A stretch of DNA of 64,000 nucleotides from an uncultured Marivita sp. (GTDB lineage Bacteria; Pseudomonadota; Alphaproteobacteria; Rhodobacterales; Rhodobacteraceae). The translations under genes and the position numbers were made by a program. Shown in pieces: positions 45,587-54,321 of the stretch. Below the pieces are notes generated by a model, which saw only the letters and a list, made by a program, of their open reading frames with translations, did no database searches and had not been told where the DNA came from. The DNA is taken from the NCBI RefSeq assembly GCF_947488135.1, contig NZ_CANKYW010000001.1, positions 1,302,001 through 1,366,000 on the forward strand, read 5' to 3'. Position 1 is the stretch's first letter. Every line of letters starts with the position of its first letter.

Positions 45587-46084
45587 GTGAAGCAGAGCCG
45601 AGGGGAAGGTCGCAACGCCCGCACCGCGACCGCCCACCGCTATTTCTCCGACTCGTCCGTGTTGGCCGTCGAAGCCAGCCTGGACGTCACGACACCGTTA
45701 CGAAGACCTCGTGATGGGTTGCCAGGACGCCCGCGAGAGGGTGAAGGCAGTTGCCTTGTCCTTTTTCGGTCAGGCGATCGAACACGAAGCCGAGTTCTGA
45801 AGCTATCTTTCGTTGTGGCTGGACAACTGGCGGCAGGACGGACGCGCGGTGGGCGTCGGGTCGAGATGTTTCGCACGGCTCTTGCGGATGAGCGCCGGTT
45901 GTTCGGCGACAAAGCGTGCGAACAGCTTGTCCGCGAACTGTCCGTCGCGACGGGAACTGACGCGATGATTGCCTTGCTGGACGTTGCCGGGGCGGATCGC
46001 GAAATCGCGCGCGCGACGATCGCGCACATGGTCGACGCCTTGGTCAGTGGGAGTCTCGGCAAGACAAAGTCGGTGGACCGATAA
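45587..46084 (+). pseudogene. Decayed TetR family regulator
   Basis: Pieces of a TetR regulator can be read in two frames. TATAHRYFSD...AVEASLDVTT (end of the helix-turn-helix and helix 4) lies in one frame. At about 45695 it moves by one base to RYEDLVMGCQDARERVKAVALSFFGQAIEHEAEF. A TGA at 45798-45800 stands where CGA (Arg) is likely, followed in the same frame by SYLSLWLDNWRQDGRA. Near 45850 it returns to the first frame with RRVEMFRTALADERRLFGDKACEQLV to the end at 46084. The N-terminal part of the helix-turn-helix is not recognisable. The open frame listed by a gene finder here would be mostly nonsense. Confidence 0.7.
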
Positions 46085-46208
46085 TCTTGACGTCTACTTC
46101 GTCAGGAAGCATTGAGACGGGAAACGACTCCCACATCGACCATTTTGCGGGCCTAAAGGTGTGGGAGTAAAACTTTCCAAATACTTGAAGCTATTGAAAA
46201 TCACAAAA

Positions 46209-46265
46209 ATTCAAAATCCCCCGCCTTCACGGACATGCGAGTTCGAGTCTCGGCTTGGACACCAA
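46209..46265 (+). repeat. attR: degenerate copy of the tRNA-Leu 3' half
   Basis: 57 bases from ATTCAAAATCCCCC to CACCAA repeat attL with 4 differences. Two of these fall in the variable/T-arm side (GGCG to GACA) and two in the acceptor strand (CGCCTTGGGC to CGGCTTGGAC). No 5' half of a tRNA is attached, so it is not a functional gene. Confidence 0.85.
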
Positions 46266-46375
46266 CCGCTTAAAGTGTTTTCTTCATGTAATGCGTGAAC
46301 TGCGTGCCGCCGCCGTATCCGTTCGCGGATCGGCGCTCCGGTAAGATTCGGCGCGCTTTATTCGCCGTGGTCGGA

Positions 46376-47596
46376 TCACCTGTCCATGACAAGCACGGTT
46401 CCATAGTTCGGCGCGCGCGCGATCGGGGCAGGCACCGCCCAGATCACCGGGTAGGGCGGGTTCGGAGGCACTGGCGCATCGAGATCTGTCAGCAGGATCA
46501 GAAGGGACGGCGCACAATCGCGGGCTGCTTCGAACACACACGCAAAATCTGTGCCGCCGCCCGTGCGCAGGTCGAGCCGTTTCAGCGCGTCGGGGTGATC
46601 CAGCACCGTGCGGCTGTGGATTTCCGTGTCGAAGCCTAGAAGCACAAGCTCGGCATCGCTGCGGCGCTGGATGCCGAGGACTTCGGCGGCGAAAAGCTCG
46701 AGCTGCATTTCTGTGACCGAACTGGACGTGTCGAGCGCGATCAGGATGCGGGGGCGTTTCCGGTCGCGCGCCATGCCGGGCTGAAAAGCGGCGTGCCGCG
46801 TCCCGGCCTGCCGCGCCAGCGCGTCCTGCGCGATCCAGCGCGCGGCGGGACGCTTGTGCGACAGGCGCGGTACGTCACTCACCGCCCGCAGCAGCAGACG
46901 GCGCAGGTGGCGTTCCCAAGGCAGGGTCGATTGCGGTAGATCTCCGAAGCGCAACAGGGCAGGTCCGATTCCAATCCCGGCAGAGCGGCCGAGGTCCAGA
47001 GCCTGATCGACGCGGTTCGACCAGAGATCGGCCTGGGTTTCGAACTGGCCTTGGCTGGTCACGTCGGGCGCGAAGCGGCGTTTGAGCATGTAGTCCTCGA
47101 TCGCCGGGTTGACCTGCGACGGGTCGCCCTCCAGCGGCGCGGCGAGCGCGTGGTAGAGCCGGTCTGTGTCCCAATCGGACAAGATGTTGGGGGCCACGGT
47201 GTCGAGACCGGGCAGCAAGTCGATCAGCTCTTTCGCGCGCACAGCAGGGCGCGGCAAGGCGTGACCGCCCGCCAGAAGCGCCTCGTTGACAATGGCGTCG
47301 GCGGCCAGCGTGTAGAGCTTTGGCTTGAAGCTTCGCCCCAGACGTGTGGCCATCTCGGCCTGCCGGGCGCTGTGGCGCAGGGCCACGTGCAGCACGTGAT
47401 GAGCGGTGAGACCGATCTGCTCGGCGGATGAAAGACGCGCGAAGGATGGCCCGTAAAGGATTGTATCGCCGTTGGTTTCCGTCTCTCCATCATGATCGCG
47501 ATGGCTGCACCAGAGCGCCAAAGCCGCGATTGCCGGATCGACATCCGTCATCTGGGCAAGGGCGGCGCGCGCCCTGCGGCTGTGCTGACCCGACAT
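46376..47596 (-). CDS. DUF2201/VWA-like protein, MoxR partner
   Basis: 406 residues. The N-terminal half is a DUF2201 putative metallopeptidase-like domain with AHHVLHVALRHSAR, whose His-rich helix resembles a metal site. The C-terminal half is VWA-like (RILIALDTSSSVTEMQLELFAAEVLGI), where DTSSS is a MIDAS-type motif. DLRTGGGTDFACVFEA gives the second metal loop. Such proteins pair with MoxR AAA ATPases in chaperone-like or metal-insertion machines. It is the last gene of a three-gene unit, 3 bases after the AAA gene, and the first chromosomal gene after the island. Confidence 0.82.
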   Translation of the reverse strand: MSGQHSRRARAALAQMTDVDPAIAALALWCSHRDHDGETETNGDTILYGPSFARLSSAEQIGLTAHHVLHVALRHSARQAEMATRLGRSFKPKLYTLAADAIVNEALLAGGHALPRPAVRAKELIDLLPGLDTVAPNILSDWDTDRLYHALAAPLEGDPSQVNPAIEDYMLKRRFAPDVTSQGQFETQADLWSNRVDQALDLGRSAGIGIGPALLRFGDLPQSTLPWERHLRRLLLRAVSDVPRLSHKRPAARWIAQDALARQAGTRHAAFQPGMARDRKRPRILIALDTSSSVTEMQLELFAAEVLGIQRRSDAELVLLGFDTEIHSRTVLDHPDALKRLDLRTGGGTDFACVFEAARDCAPSLLILLTDLDAPVPPNPPYPVIWAVPAPIARAPNYGTVLVMDR

Positions 47597-47599
47597 TGG

Positions 47600-48706
47600 T
47601 TAAAGCGCCCCGGCCTCGGCCCGGGACTGTGCGTAGTCGGCATAGGCGGATGAGCTGCGAAACGCCTCTTGCAGGTCCTTGGCCAGCGCCTTGCGGATCA
47701 GCAATTCGAAGCCGAAGCTGGTCAATTCGCCCAGCGGCAGCGCCTGAACCTCGGGCGATTTCAGGCTGCGCAGGTCGGCCATCACCTCGATCACGTCGGT
47801 GATCGTATCCGCGTTGGTCTGGGCCACCAGCCCGTAGATCAGCCCGACCAGCCCATTGAGGGTCTCGGGGTAAAGATCGACCCGTTGCCCACGCGGGGTG
47901 GCCAGCATGTCCTCCACCGTGACCATTGCATCCAATTCGTCTGCCACCCGTGCGAAGTCGGCGGCGGGGGCCACGCCCACGGTGCCCGCGACCATCGTGT
48001 CGCGGATGCGCCGGTCGGACACGGCGTGCATGATCTGGCTGACCCGTTCCCAGGACCGCGGTGTGCAGGCGATCATGTCGCCTCGCCGCAGGCTGTCCTC
48101 GGTCGTGTCCAGCAGGTCGGGGCGCGCGCGCAGGAAGGCGGTGACGGCAGGGTGCAGCGCCTGATCGACCGCATAGCGTTCCAGCCAGTCCTTCGCGTTC
48201 GCGGTGACATGCAGATGCACCAGCCGGTCGGACAGCGCCGTGCCCATTTCGTAGGCCACCGCGCCATCTTCGACCGTGTTGCCGGCCGCCACGACAAACA
48301 CGCTGTCGGGGAGGGAGTGCCGCCCGACGCGGCGTTCCTGCAAAAGGCCGTAGACCGTGGGTTGCAGATAGGGCGACGCGGCGGTGAGTTCGTCGAGAAA
48401 CAGAACCGCGGGCGTGTCGGGACGATCCGGCAAATCCTCGGGGCGATACCACAGTGTTTTCTGGGTTTCGTGGTCGTAATAGGGCAGGCCGCGCAGGTCC
48501 TGCGGTTCGATGGTGGTCAGGCGGATGTCATAAAGCTCGGCCCCGATCTGGGTGGCAAGCGTTTGAACCAATTGGGTTTTGCCGACACCGGGTTTGCCGT
48601 GCAGCATCCAGGAGGTGGTCAGCGCGCCGCGCGATTGTGCGTCCCACGCCGCGCGCAGCACCTCGAGCGCGTCGCCTGCGGACACGGTCCGGGCGTTCAC
48701 GCTCAT
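47600..48706 (-). CDS. MoxR-type AAA ATPase
   Basis: 368 residues. Walker A is HGKPGVGKTQ, Walker B is VLFLDELTAA, sensor 1 is VFVVAAGN, and an arginine-rich TPRSWERVS lies near sensor 2. The order and the ~300-residue body are those of MoxR family ATPases. They work with VWA proteins to remodel target complexes. The gene overlaps the upstream membrane-protein gene by 4 bases and the VWA gene follows, so the three products likely act together. The target is unknown. Confidence 0.88.
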   Translation of the reverse strand: MSVNARTVSAGDALEVLRAAWDAQSRGALTTSWMLHGKPGVGKTQLVQTLATQIGAELYDIRLTTIEPQDLRGLPYYDHETQKTLWYRPEDLPDRPDTPAVLFLDELTAASPYLQPTVYGLLQERRVGRHSLPDSVFVVAAGNTVEDGAVAYEMGTALSDRLVHLHVTANAKDWLERYAVDQALHPAVTAFLRARPDLLDTTEDSLRRGDMIACTPRSWERVSQIMHAVSDRRIRDTMVAGTVGVAPAADFARVADELDAMVTVEDMLATPRGQRVDLYPETLNGLVGLIYGLVAQTNADTITDVIEVMADLRSLKSPEVQALPLGELTSFGFELLIRKALAKDLQEAFRSSSAYADYAQSRAEAGAL

Positions 48707-49407
48707 GCCGGGGCCTCTTGTGGGGCGGGCGCGTCCAGCAGCGCCGCGAGCCGCGCATGGCCCGAGACGCCGCGCGCGTCGAAGGTGACGGCGCGCAGGT
48801 ACACGTCCTCGCGCAGGTTGGCCGTGTGTAGCTGGCGTTCGGTAAAATCGGCGTCGAAAAGCTCGGCCTCGATCAAAGCCCGCTCATCGGCGGCAAGCGG
48901 CAGGATGCGAGGCTTTCCTTCGCTCGTCTGCACCGAGACCAGCGTCAACGGCGTGACATGGGCCAGCTCGGACTGTTCGACCACCAGCATCAGGTCGCCG
49001 CTGGTCTGACCGCGTTGCGCCGCAAGCCGGGTCAACACCCGGCGGGCGCGGTAGCTCAGCGTGTCGAGCACGCGCGCGGCGTCGTCCTCGGACATCAGCT
49101 TTTGCCGCTTTTCGGGCGATATCCGCAGCACTTTCATCTCGAAAAACCCGATGACGATGATCATTGCCACCGGCGCCTGCGAGATCGGCAGCGCCAGGTC
49201 GGTCCAGATGAACATGGCGGCGACGAACGGCGAGAGCGCGATGAAGTAGCGCAGCGGTTCGTTTTCCATGATCACCCGCGCGACGAGGCCAGCCCCGCCG
49301 CCTTTGGGAAGCAGCGCGATGCGGTGCAGCACCTTGCGCGGGACCGATCCGGTCTCGAGCGCCTTGGGGTTCCAGACCGTATCGGGCGACAGGATGAACA
49401 CACTCAT
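48703..49407 (-). CDS. Uncharacterised protein with two membrane helices, MoxR operon
   Basis: 234 residues. After an N-terminal cytoplasmic part the sequence has LRYFIALSPFVAAMFIWTDLALPI and APVAMIIVIGFFEMKVL as probable membrane helices (about residues 50-95). A soluble C-terminal domain of about 130 residues follows, mixed alpha/beta, without a motif I recognise. It opens the operon with the MoxR and VWA genes (ATGA overlap), so it may anchor that machine to the membrane. The start at 49407 (MSVFILSPD) is chosen over a longer upstream frame. Confidence 0.6.
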   Translation of the reverse strand: MSVFILSPDTVWNPKALETGSVPRKVLHRIALLPKGGGAGLVARVIMENEPLRYFIALSPFVAAMFIWTDLALPISQAPVAMIIVIGFFEMKVLRISPEKRQKLMSEDDAARVLDTLSYRARRVLTRLAAQRGQTSGDLMLVVEQSELAHVTPLTLVSVQTSEGKPRILPLAADERALIEAELFDADFTERQLHTANLREDVYLRAVTFDARGVSGHARLAALLDAPAPQEAPA

Positions 49408-49506
49408 GATCGCCGAGGTAGCACCCGCGCGGCGCTCGGCAAAGCGCCGGGGTGCTTTTTGCGCAACCGGGCTTTCCATTGCCGCGCGGCGTGATAGCTC
49501 AGGGCC

Positions 49507-50163
49507 ATGGTGTTGACTGTTCAAGACGTGACCAAGGCCTTTTCGGGCGCGGATGGCGATGTGCCGGTGCTGCGGGGTGTCTCTCTGTCGCTCGAGCGGG
49601 GTGAAACGCTGGCGCTGACCGGGGAGTCCGGGTCGGGCAAGAGCACGTTGCTGCATCTGATCGGTGGGCTCGACACAGTGGACAGTGGCGCGATCCAGGT
49701 GGCCGGGCGCGAGATCACCACCATGACGGATTCCGAACGTGCGGCGCTGCGGCGGTCGGATGTCGGGGTGATCTTTCAGCAATTCAACCTGATCCCGTCG
49801 CTGACGGTGGAGGCCAATATCGCGTTTCAGGCGCGGCTTGCGGGGACGTATGATTCAGATCACGCCACGCGTCTGGCTGGGGCCTTGGGGCTGACCGAGC
49901 ATCTGTCGAAATATCCCGAAGCTTTGTCCGGCGGGCAACAGCAGCGCGTCGCCATCGCCCGAACCCTGACCGCGCAACCGAAGCTGGTTCTGGCGGACGA
50001 GCCGACGGGCAATCTCGATGAGGCGACCGCGTCCGAGGTGCTGAGCCAGATGCTGCGGCTGGTGCGTGATACCGGGGCGGCGCTGCTCATGGTGACGCAC
50101 TCGCAGACCGTTGCCCGGCGGATGGAGAGGCATGTGCATCTGAGCCAGGGACACGTGGTGTGA
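49507..50163 (+). CDS. ABC transporter ATP-binding protein (LolD/MacB/AttE type)
   Basis: 218 residues. Walker A is [10 protein letters not shown]-loop VIFQQFNLIPSLTVEANI, signature LSGGQQQR, Walker B LVLADEPTGNLD, and MVTHSQ. The FNLIPSLTV wording and the short length place it in the MacB/LolD group, which works with FtsX-like permeases to move substrates mechanically from the membrane. It overlaps the permease gene by 4 bases. Confidence 0.9.
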   Translation: MVLTVQDVTKAFSGADGDVPVLRGVSLSLERGETLALTGESGSGKSTLLHLIGGLDTVDSGAIQVAGREITTMTDSERAALRRSDVGVIFQQFNLIPSLTVEANIAFQARLAGTYDSDHATRLAGALGLTEHLSKYPEALSGGQQQRVAIARTLTAQPKLVLADEPTGNLDEATASEVLSQMLRLVRDTGAALLMVTHSQTVARRMERHVHLSQGHVV

Positions 50164-52556
50164 TCTGGACGATCCTGACAGCGCTTCTGTCGCACTGGCG
50201 GCGCAACGGGTTGCAGTTCTTCGCGCTCATCAGTGGTCTGGCGCTGGCCACTGCGCTGTGGTCCGGCGTGCAGGCCATCAACGCCGAGGCGCGGGCGAGC
50301 TATGACGCGGCGGCCGCCACGCTGGGCGAAGGACAGTTCGACCAATTGCTTCCCCGCGCGGGCGAGGTCATCGACCAGTCCGTCTATATCGCGTTGCGTC
50401 GCGCCGGGTGGCAGGTGTCGCCGGTGCTGGAAGGGCGGTTCGAGACCGAGACAGGCCGGGTGCGGATCGTCGGGCTTGATCCCTTGACCGCACCGGGCAG
50501 CATCGCGCCCGTGGGAATGCAGGAGGACGCGACGCTCGACGATTTCCTGACGCGCGGCGTGCTCTTTGCCGGACCCGACATGGCGGCGCGGTTGGACGGC
50601 GCGGTGACGCAACGAGTGGTGGTGGACCCATCGGTCGCGCCGGGGGTTGCGCTCACCGATATCGGCGTGGCCCAGACCCTGTTGGACGCGGAGGGACAGC
50701 TGAGCCGGTTGATCGTCGCGCCCCTGCAGCCGATGGGGATCCAACCTCTGGCGACCACTGCGCCCGATCTCGTACGGCAGGTGGCGCAGGATGCCGGGGC
50801 GGACCGTCTGACCGACAGTTTCCACCTGAACCTGACCGCTTTCGGCTTGCTCAGCTTCGCGGTGGGGATCTTCATCGTGCATGGCACCATCAGCCTCGCC
50901 TTCGAACAACGGCGGGGCATGGTGCGGACGATGCGGGCGCTCGGCGTGCCGCTGTCCAGCTTGATCTGGCTGATGATTGCGGAACTGGTGCTCTTCGCGC
51001 TGGTCGCGGGCGCAATCGGGGTCGCCCTGGGCTACGTGATCGCGGCGGTGCTGTTGCCGAATGTCGCGGCAACGCTGCAAGGGCTTTACGGCGCATCGGT
51101 GGCAGGCACGTTGCAGTTGCGCGCCGAGTGGTGGCTGTCGGGGATCGCGATAGCTGTCCTGGGCACCGGGCTGGCCGCATCGGGCGCGTTGTGGAAAATC
51201 GCCAAGATGCCTTTGCTTTCCAGCGCGCGGCCCCGTGCCTGGGCGGTGGCCTCTGGTGTCACCGCGTTGCGACTGGGGGCTGTCGCGGGCGTTTTGTTCG
51301 TGCTCGGATTGGGGATCGCGCTCTTCGGTGAGGGGCTGACCCTTGGCTTCGTGCTGCTGGCCTGTCTGCTGATCGGGGCGGCGCTAATCCTGCCGCTGCT
51401 CTTGCGCGGGGCCGTGACCTTGGCGGACCGTCAGGCCCACAGCGCGATGTGGCAATGGTTCTGGGCCGATACGCGCCAGCAAGTGCCGGGGATGAGCCTC
51501 GCGCTCATGGCGCTGTTGCTGGCGACGGCGACGAATGTGGGCGTGTCGACGATGGTGTCGAGCTTTCGTGTGACCTTTGTCGATTTCCTCGACCAGCGTC
51601 TTGCACCCGAGCTGTTCATCCGCATCGAGGACGCAGGCGAAAGCCCTGACCTTGAAGCCTTCCTCATCGCAAACGCGCGCGAGGTGCTGCCACTGTTGTC
51701 CGTGGAGACCGAGATCGCGGGCGTGCCGACCGACCTCTTCGGCGTTCGCGTCGGGCCGACCTACCGCGAGAACTGGCTGTTCCTCGCGGACACGCCGGAT
51801 GTCTGGGATCGGGTAGAGGAGGGTGAGGCCACGGTGGTGAGCGAACAGCTTGCCCGCCGGGCGGGGCTGTGGACCGGTGATCCGGTGGTCATCGCACCCG
51901 ACCTGACCCTGCCGATTGCCGCCATCGTCGCCGATTACGGCAACCCGCTGGGACAGGCGCTGATTTCGGAAGAGCTGTTTCGCGGCCTCTATCCCGATGT
52001 CGTGCCTCTGTCCTTTGGCGTGCGGACCAACGATCCTGCCCAGGTGCGAGCGCGGCTGACCGACGACTACGGTCTGCCCGAGGCCGCCATCACAGACCAG
52101 TCGCGGATCAAGGCGTTTTCGCTCGAGGTGTTCGAGCGCACCTTCACCGTGACCGGCGCGCTGAACGTGCTGACGCTGGCGGTCGCTGCCTTTGCCATCC
52201 TGATGAGCCTGCTGACGCTGGCGTCGATCCGCGTGCCGCAGCTTGCGCCCGCCTGGGCGCTTGGCCTGACGCGGCGTTCCCTTGGGCGGCTCGAGTTGCT
52301 GCGCGCTGTGGTTCTGGCGATGGTGACGACGGTGCTGGCGATCCCGCTGGGGCTGCTGCTGGCCTGGGTGCTTTTGTCCTACGTCAACGTGGAGGCGTTC
52401 GGGTGGAAGCTGCCCATGTACCTCTTCCCCGGCCACTACGCGCTGCTGACGCTTTTTGCGCTGATGGCGGCGGCACTGGCGGCGCTGTGGCCCGCGATCC
52501 GGCTGTCGCGCACGCCGCCATCCGAATTGCTCAAGGTGTTCGCCAATGATCGTTAG
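50160..52556 (+). CDS. FtsX-like ABC permease (AttF/AttG type)
   Basis: 798 residues with two FtsX-like halves. Hydrophobic helices are near the N-terminus (FFALISGLALATALWSGVQAI), in the middle (LTAFGLLSFAVGIFIVHGTISLAF, then LVLFALVAGAIGVALGYVIAAVLL) and at the end (VLTLAVAAFAILMSLLTLASI and a final four-helix core). Large periplasmic segments lie between. This duplicated layout is typical of export-type or lipoprotein-type transporters with a secreted AttH-like partner. It starts at GTG in overlap with the ATPase and ends overlapping the AttH-like gene by 11 bases. Confidence 0.88.
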   Translation: MIWTILTALLSHWRRNGLQFFALISGLALATALWSGVQAINAEARASYDAAAATLGEGQFDQLLPRAGEVIDQSVYIALRRAGWQVSPVLEGRFETETGRVRIVGLDPLTAPGSIAPVGMQEDATLDDFLTRGVLFAGPDMAARLDGAVTQRVVVDPSVAPGVALTDIGVAQTLLDAEGQLSRLIVAPLQPMGIQPLATTAPDLVRQVAQDAGADRLTDSFHLNLTAFGLLSFAVGIFIVHGTISLAFEQRRGMVRTMRALGVPLSSLIWLMIAELVLFALVAGAIGVALGYVIAAVLLPNVAATLQGLYGASVAGTLQLRAEWWLSGIAIAVLGTGLAASGALWKIAKMPLLSSARPRAWAVASGVTALRLGAVAGVLFVLGLGIALFGEGLTLGFVLLACLLIGAALILPLLLRGAVTLADRQAHSAMWQWFWADTRQQVPGMSLALMALLLATATNVGVSTMVSSFRVTFVDFLDQRLAPELFIRIEDAGESPDLEAFLIANAREVLPLLSVETEIAGVPTDLFGVRVGPTYRENWLFLADTPDVWDRVEEGEATVVSEQLARRAGLWTGDPVVIAPDLTLPIAAIVADYGNPLGQALISEELFRGLYPDVVPLSFGVRTNDPAQVRARLTDDYGLPEAAITDQSRIKAFSLEVFERTFTVTGALNVLTLAVAAFAILMSLLTLASIRVPQLAPAWALGLTRRSLGRLELLRAVVLAMVTTVLAIPLGLLLAWVLLSYVNVEAFGWKLPMYLFPGHYALLTLFALMAAALAALWPAIRLSRTPPSELLKVFANDR

Positions 52557-53586
52557 GGTTTTGCTGTTGATACTGTGGTTGCCGGTTCAGGCGACCGCAC
52601 AGGGCTTTGCCGGGTTGGGAACCGAGGCTGAGGGCTTTTCCGTGCCCGCACCGGGCTACGCTTTCGACTTCCCGCAGGATCACGGCGCGCACCCGGATTT
52701 CCGCATCGAATGGTGGTATCTCACCGCGAACCTGACGGGACCGGACGGAACGCCCTACGGCGTGCAATGGACGCTCTTCCGGTCCGCGCTGGCCCCGGAG
52801 ACGCGCGACGGCTGGTCTGATCCGCAGGTCTGGTTCGCCCACGCCGCCCTGACCACACCCGACCGGCATCTTGTAGCCGAACGCATCGCGCGCGGCGGGA
52901 TCGGACAGGCGGGTGTGACCGTGACCCCGTTCGAGGCGTGGATCGACGATTGGCGTATGGCCGGGCCGTCCTTCGATAACCTGTCGCTGACGGCACGCGG
53001 CACGGGCTTTGCCTATGACCTCGACCTGCGTGCGACCGGGCCGCTGGTGTTTCACGGGCAGGACGGGTTCTCGGTCAAATCGGCGCAGGGGCAGGCCAGC
53101 TACTACTATTCGCAGCCCTTTTACGAGGTGGCAGGCACGCTGACCCTGCCGGAGGGCGACATCCCCGTGACCGGATCGGCCTGGCTTGACCGGGAATGGT
53201 CATCGCAGCCGCTGGCCGACACGCAATCGGGGTGGGACTGGTTTTCCCTGTCTTTCGACACGGGCGACAAGCTGATGGGGTTCCGCCTGCGCGAGGACGA
53301 TGGTGGGGCCTTCACCTCGGCCACATGGATTGCGCCGGATGGCACCACCACGGCGTACCCGGACGGGGCCTTCGCGGCCCAGCCGGTGGATACGCATGAG
53401 GTCGCCGGGCGGAGCGTTCCGACAGAATGGGCGGTCCAACTGCCCGACAAGGGGATCGACGTGACCGTGCGGGCGCTAAACCCCGATGCGTGGATGTTGG
53501 TGTCGATCCCGTATTGGGAAGGGCCGGTCACGGTGACGGGCTCGCATGGCGGGCGGGGTTATCTGGAGATGACGGGATATGAGTGA
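52546..53586 (+). CDS. AttH/CrtC-like lipocalin-fold secreted protein
   Basis: 346 residues with a Sec signal peptide (VRVLLLILWLPVQATAQ). The mature sequence shows the AttH/carotenoid 1,2-hydratase-like pattern: FDFPQDHGAHPDFRIEWWYLTANL, WTLFRSALAP, FAHAALTTPD, and VTGSAWLDREWSSQPL. The 'EWWYltg.l' segment is the strongest marker. AttH homologues are encoded with an ABC ATPase and an FtsX-like permease as here. CrtC itself hydrates carotenoids, but no carotenoid gene is nearby. Likely a periplasmic partner of the exporter. Confidence 0.85.
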   Translation: MIVRVLLLILWLPVQATAQGFAGLGTEAEGFSVPAPGYAFDFPQDHGAHPDFRIEWWYLTANLTGPDGTPYGVQWTLFRSALAPETRDGWSDPQVWFAHAALTTPDRHLVAERIARGGIGQAGVTVTPFEAWIDDWRMAGPSFDNLSLTARGTGFAYDLDLRATGPLVFHGQDGFSVKSAQGQASYYYSQPFYEVAGTLTLPEGDIPVTGSAWLDREWSSQPLADTQSGWDWFSLSFDTGDKLMGFRLREDDGGAFTSATWIAPDGTTTAYPDGAFAAQPVDTHEVAGRSVPTEWAVQLPDKGIDVTVRALNPDAWMLVSIPYWEGPVTVTGSHGGRGYLEMTGYE

Positions 53587-54133
53587 TCCGAACGACCTTG
53601 CCGCTTTCCTCGACCTTGGCTGGCAGTGCCTTACGCGCGGCGTGGCCGACCGACGTGCGGCGGCGCGGCACCCGAGTTTTGCAACCGTGTCGCCCGAGGG
53701 CCGACCAGAGGCGCGCACAGTCGTTCTGCGCGGGGCCAGTCGCAGCGCGGGTACGGTCGAAGTTCACACCGATGGCGGGTCCGACAAGATGGCGTCACTG
53801 CGCGCCAACCCCTTTGCGCAACTCATGATCTGGGACGAAAAAGCCAAACTCCAGATCCGGTTGTCCACATCCGTGGAAATCGCCCAGGGGGCCGAGGTGG
53901 CCGACAAGTGGCAAAAGGTGCCGGACGGCTCGCGGATGGCCTACGGCGCGTCGCCGACGCCCGGAACGCCAATCCCGCAGGCCCACGCCTATGACAAGCT
54001 TGCCCACCGTGACTGGTTCACGGTTCTGACCTGCCGAATCGAATCAGTGGAGCTGATGCAGCTGCTCGATTCGCACCGACGCGCTGTATTTCGGGCGGAA
54101 GATGGGTGGCTTGGACAGTGGGTGGTGCCGTAA
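53579..54133 (+). CDS. Pyridoxamine 5'-phosphate oxidase family (FMN-binding split barrel) protein
   Basis: 184 residues. The N-terminal segment RHPSFATVSPEGRPEARTVVLRGAS is the split-barrel FMN-binding pattern of PdxH-like proteins ('...vdg.PdaRtVvLr'). Then comes SDKMASLRANPFAQLMIWDEKAKLQIRL. The usual PdxH C-terminal substrate residues (final RL.P) are not evident; the protein ends GWLGQWVVP. It is therefore a general flavin or heme/F420-type member and not surely PdxH. It overlaps the AttH-like gene by 8 bases at the end of the operon. Confidence 0.75.
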   Translation: MSDPNDLAAFLDLGWQCLTRGVADRRAAARHPSFATVSPEGRPEARTVVLRGASRSAGTVEVHTDGGSDKMASLRANPFAQLMIWDEKAKLQIRLSTSVEIAQGAEVADKWQKVPDGSRMAYGASPTPGTPIPQAHAYDKLAHRDWFTVLTCRIESVELMQLLDSHRRAVFRAEDGWLGQWVVP

Positions 54134-54211
54134 GGGAAGCGAAAACCCGATTCGGTATACTTCTGTTCACAAAAATGCCGTTTTTTGACTTGTTTTGACG
54201 CCTGTCTTGAG

Positions 54212-54321
54212 TATTGTCACCGCTACCGACGAAAGTCGTAGCAGAAATACAGCCGATTGCGCCCGAATGAGGCAGCGATCGCACGAAATGGGACGGTTGG
54301 GGAGAGCCGTCCCATTTTTTT
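54212..54321 (+). ncRNA. Candidate small RNA, about 100 nt
   Basis: Between convergent genes lies a compact transcript-like unit. TATTGT at 54212-54217 is a possible -10, preceded by TTGACT (54185) and TTGTTT (54190) as possible -35 elements. A hairpin follows, GCTA-c-CGAC / GTCG-TAGC with GAAA loop (54222-54242). A strong terminator (54289-54321) ends it. No convincing reading frame with a ribosome site is present. The transcript would start near 54224. I do not recognise the family. Confidence 0.45.
54289..54321 (+). terminator. Intrinsic terminator
   Basis: TGGGACGG (54289-54296) pairs perfectly with CCGTCCCA (54307-54314), followed by seven T (54315-54321). It ends either the small-RNA candidate or the AttH/PNPOx operon upstream. 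Confidence 0.85.

Larger units (their letters stand above)
38244..46265. mobile_element. Integrative genomic island in tRNA-Leu, about 8 kb
   Basis: The element is bounded by the attL/attR repeats and has a tyrosine integrase at its left end. Cargo consists of NAD(P)-binding proteins, small membrane proteins of DUF4386, DUF1772 and DUF4345, a P-loop kinase and LysR, AraC and TetR regulators. The integrase and the right margin (46170-46215) are richer in A/T than the flanks, while the cargo is GC-rich. Two cargo genes are broken and attR is diverged, so it is probably old and fixed. No conjugation, replication or phage structural genes are present. Confidence 0.8.

Noticed and set aside
47669-49009. 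Plus-strand open frame of 446 codons
   Set aside because: Antisense to the MoxR ATPase and its membrane partner, without any domain signature.
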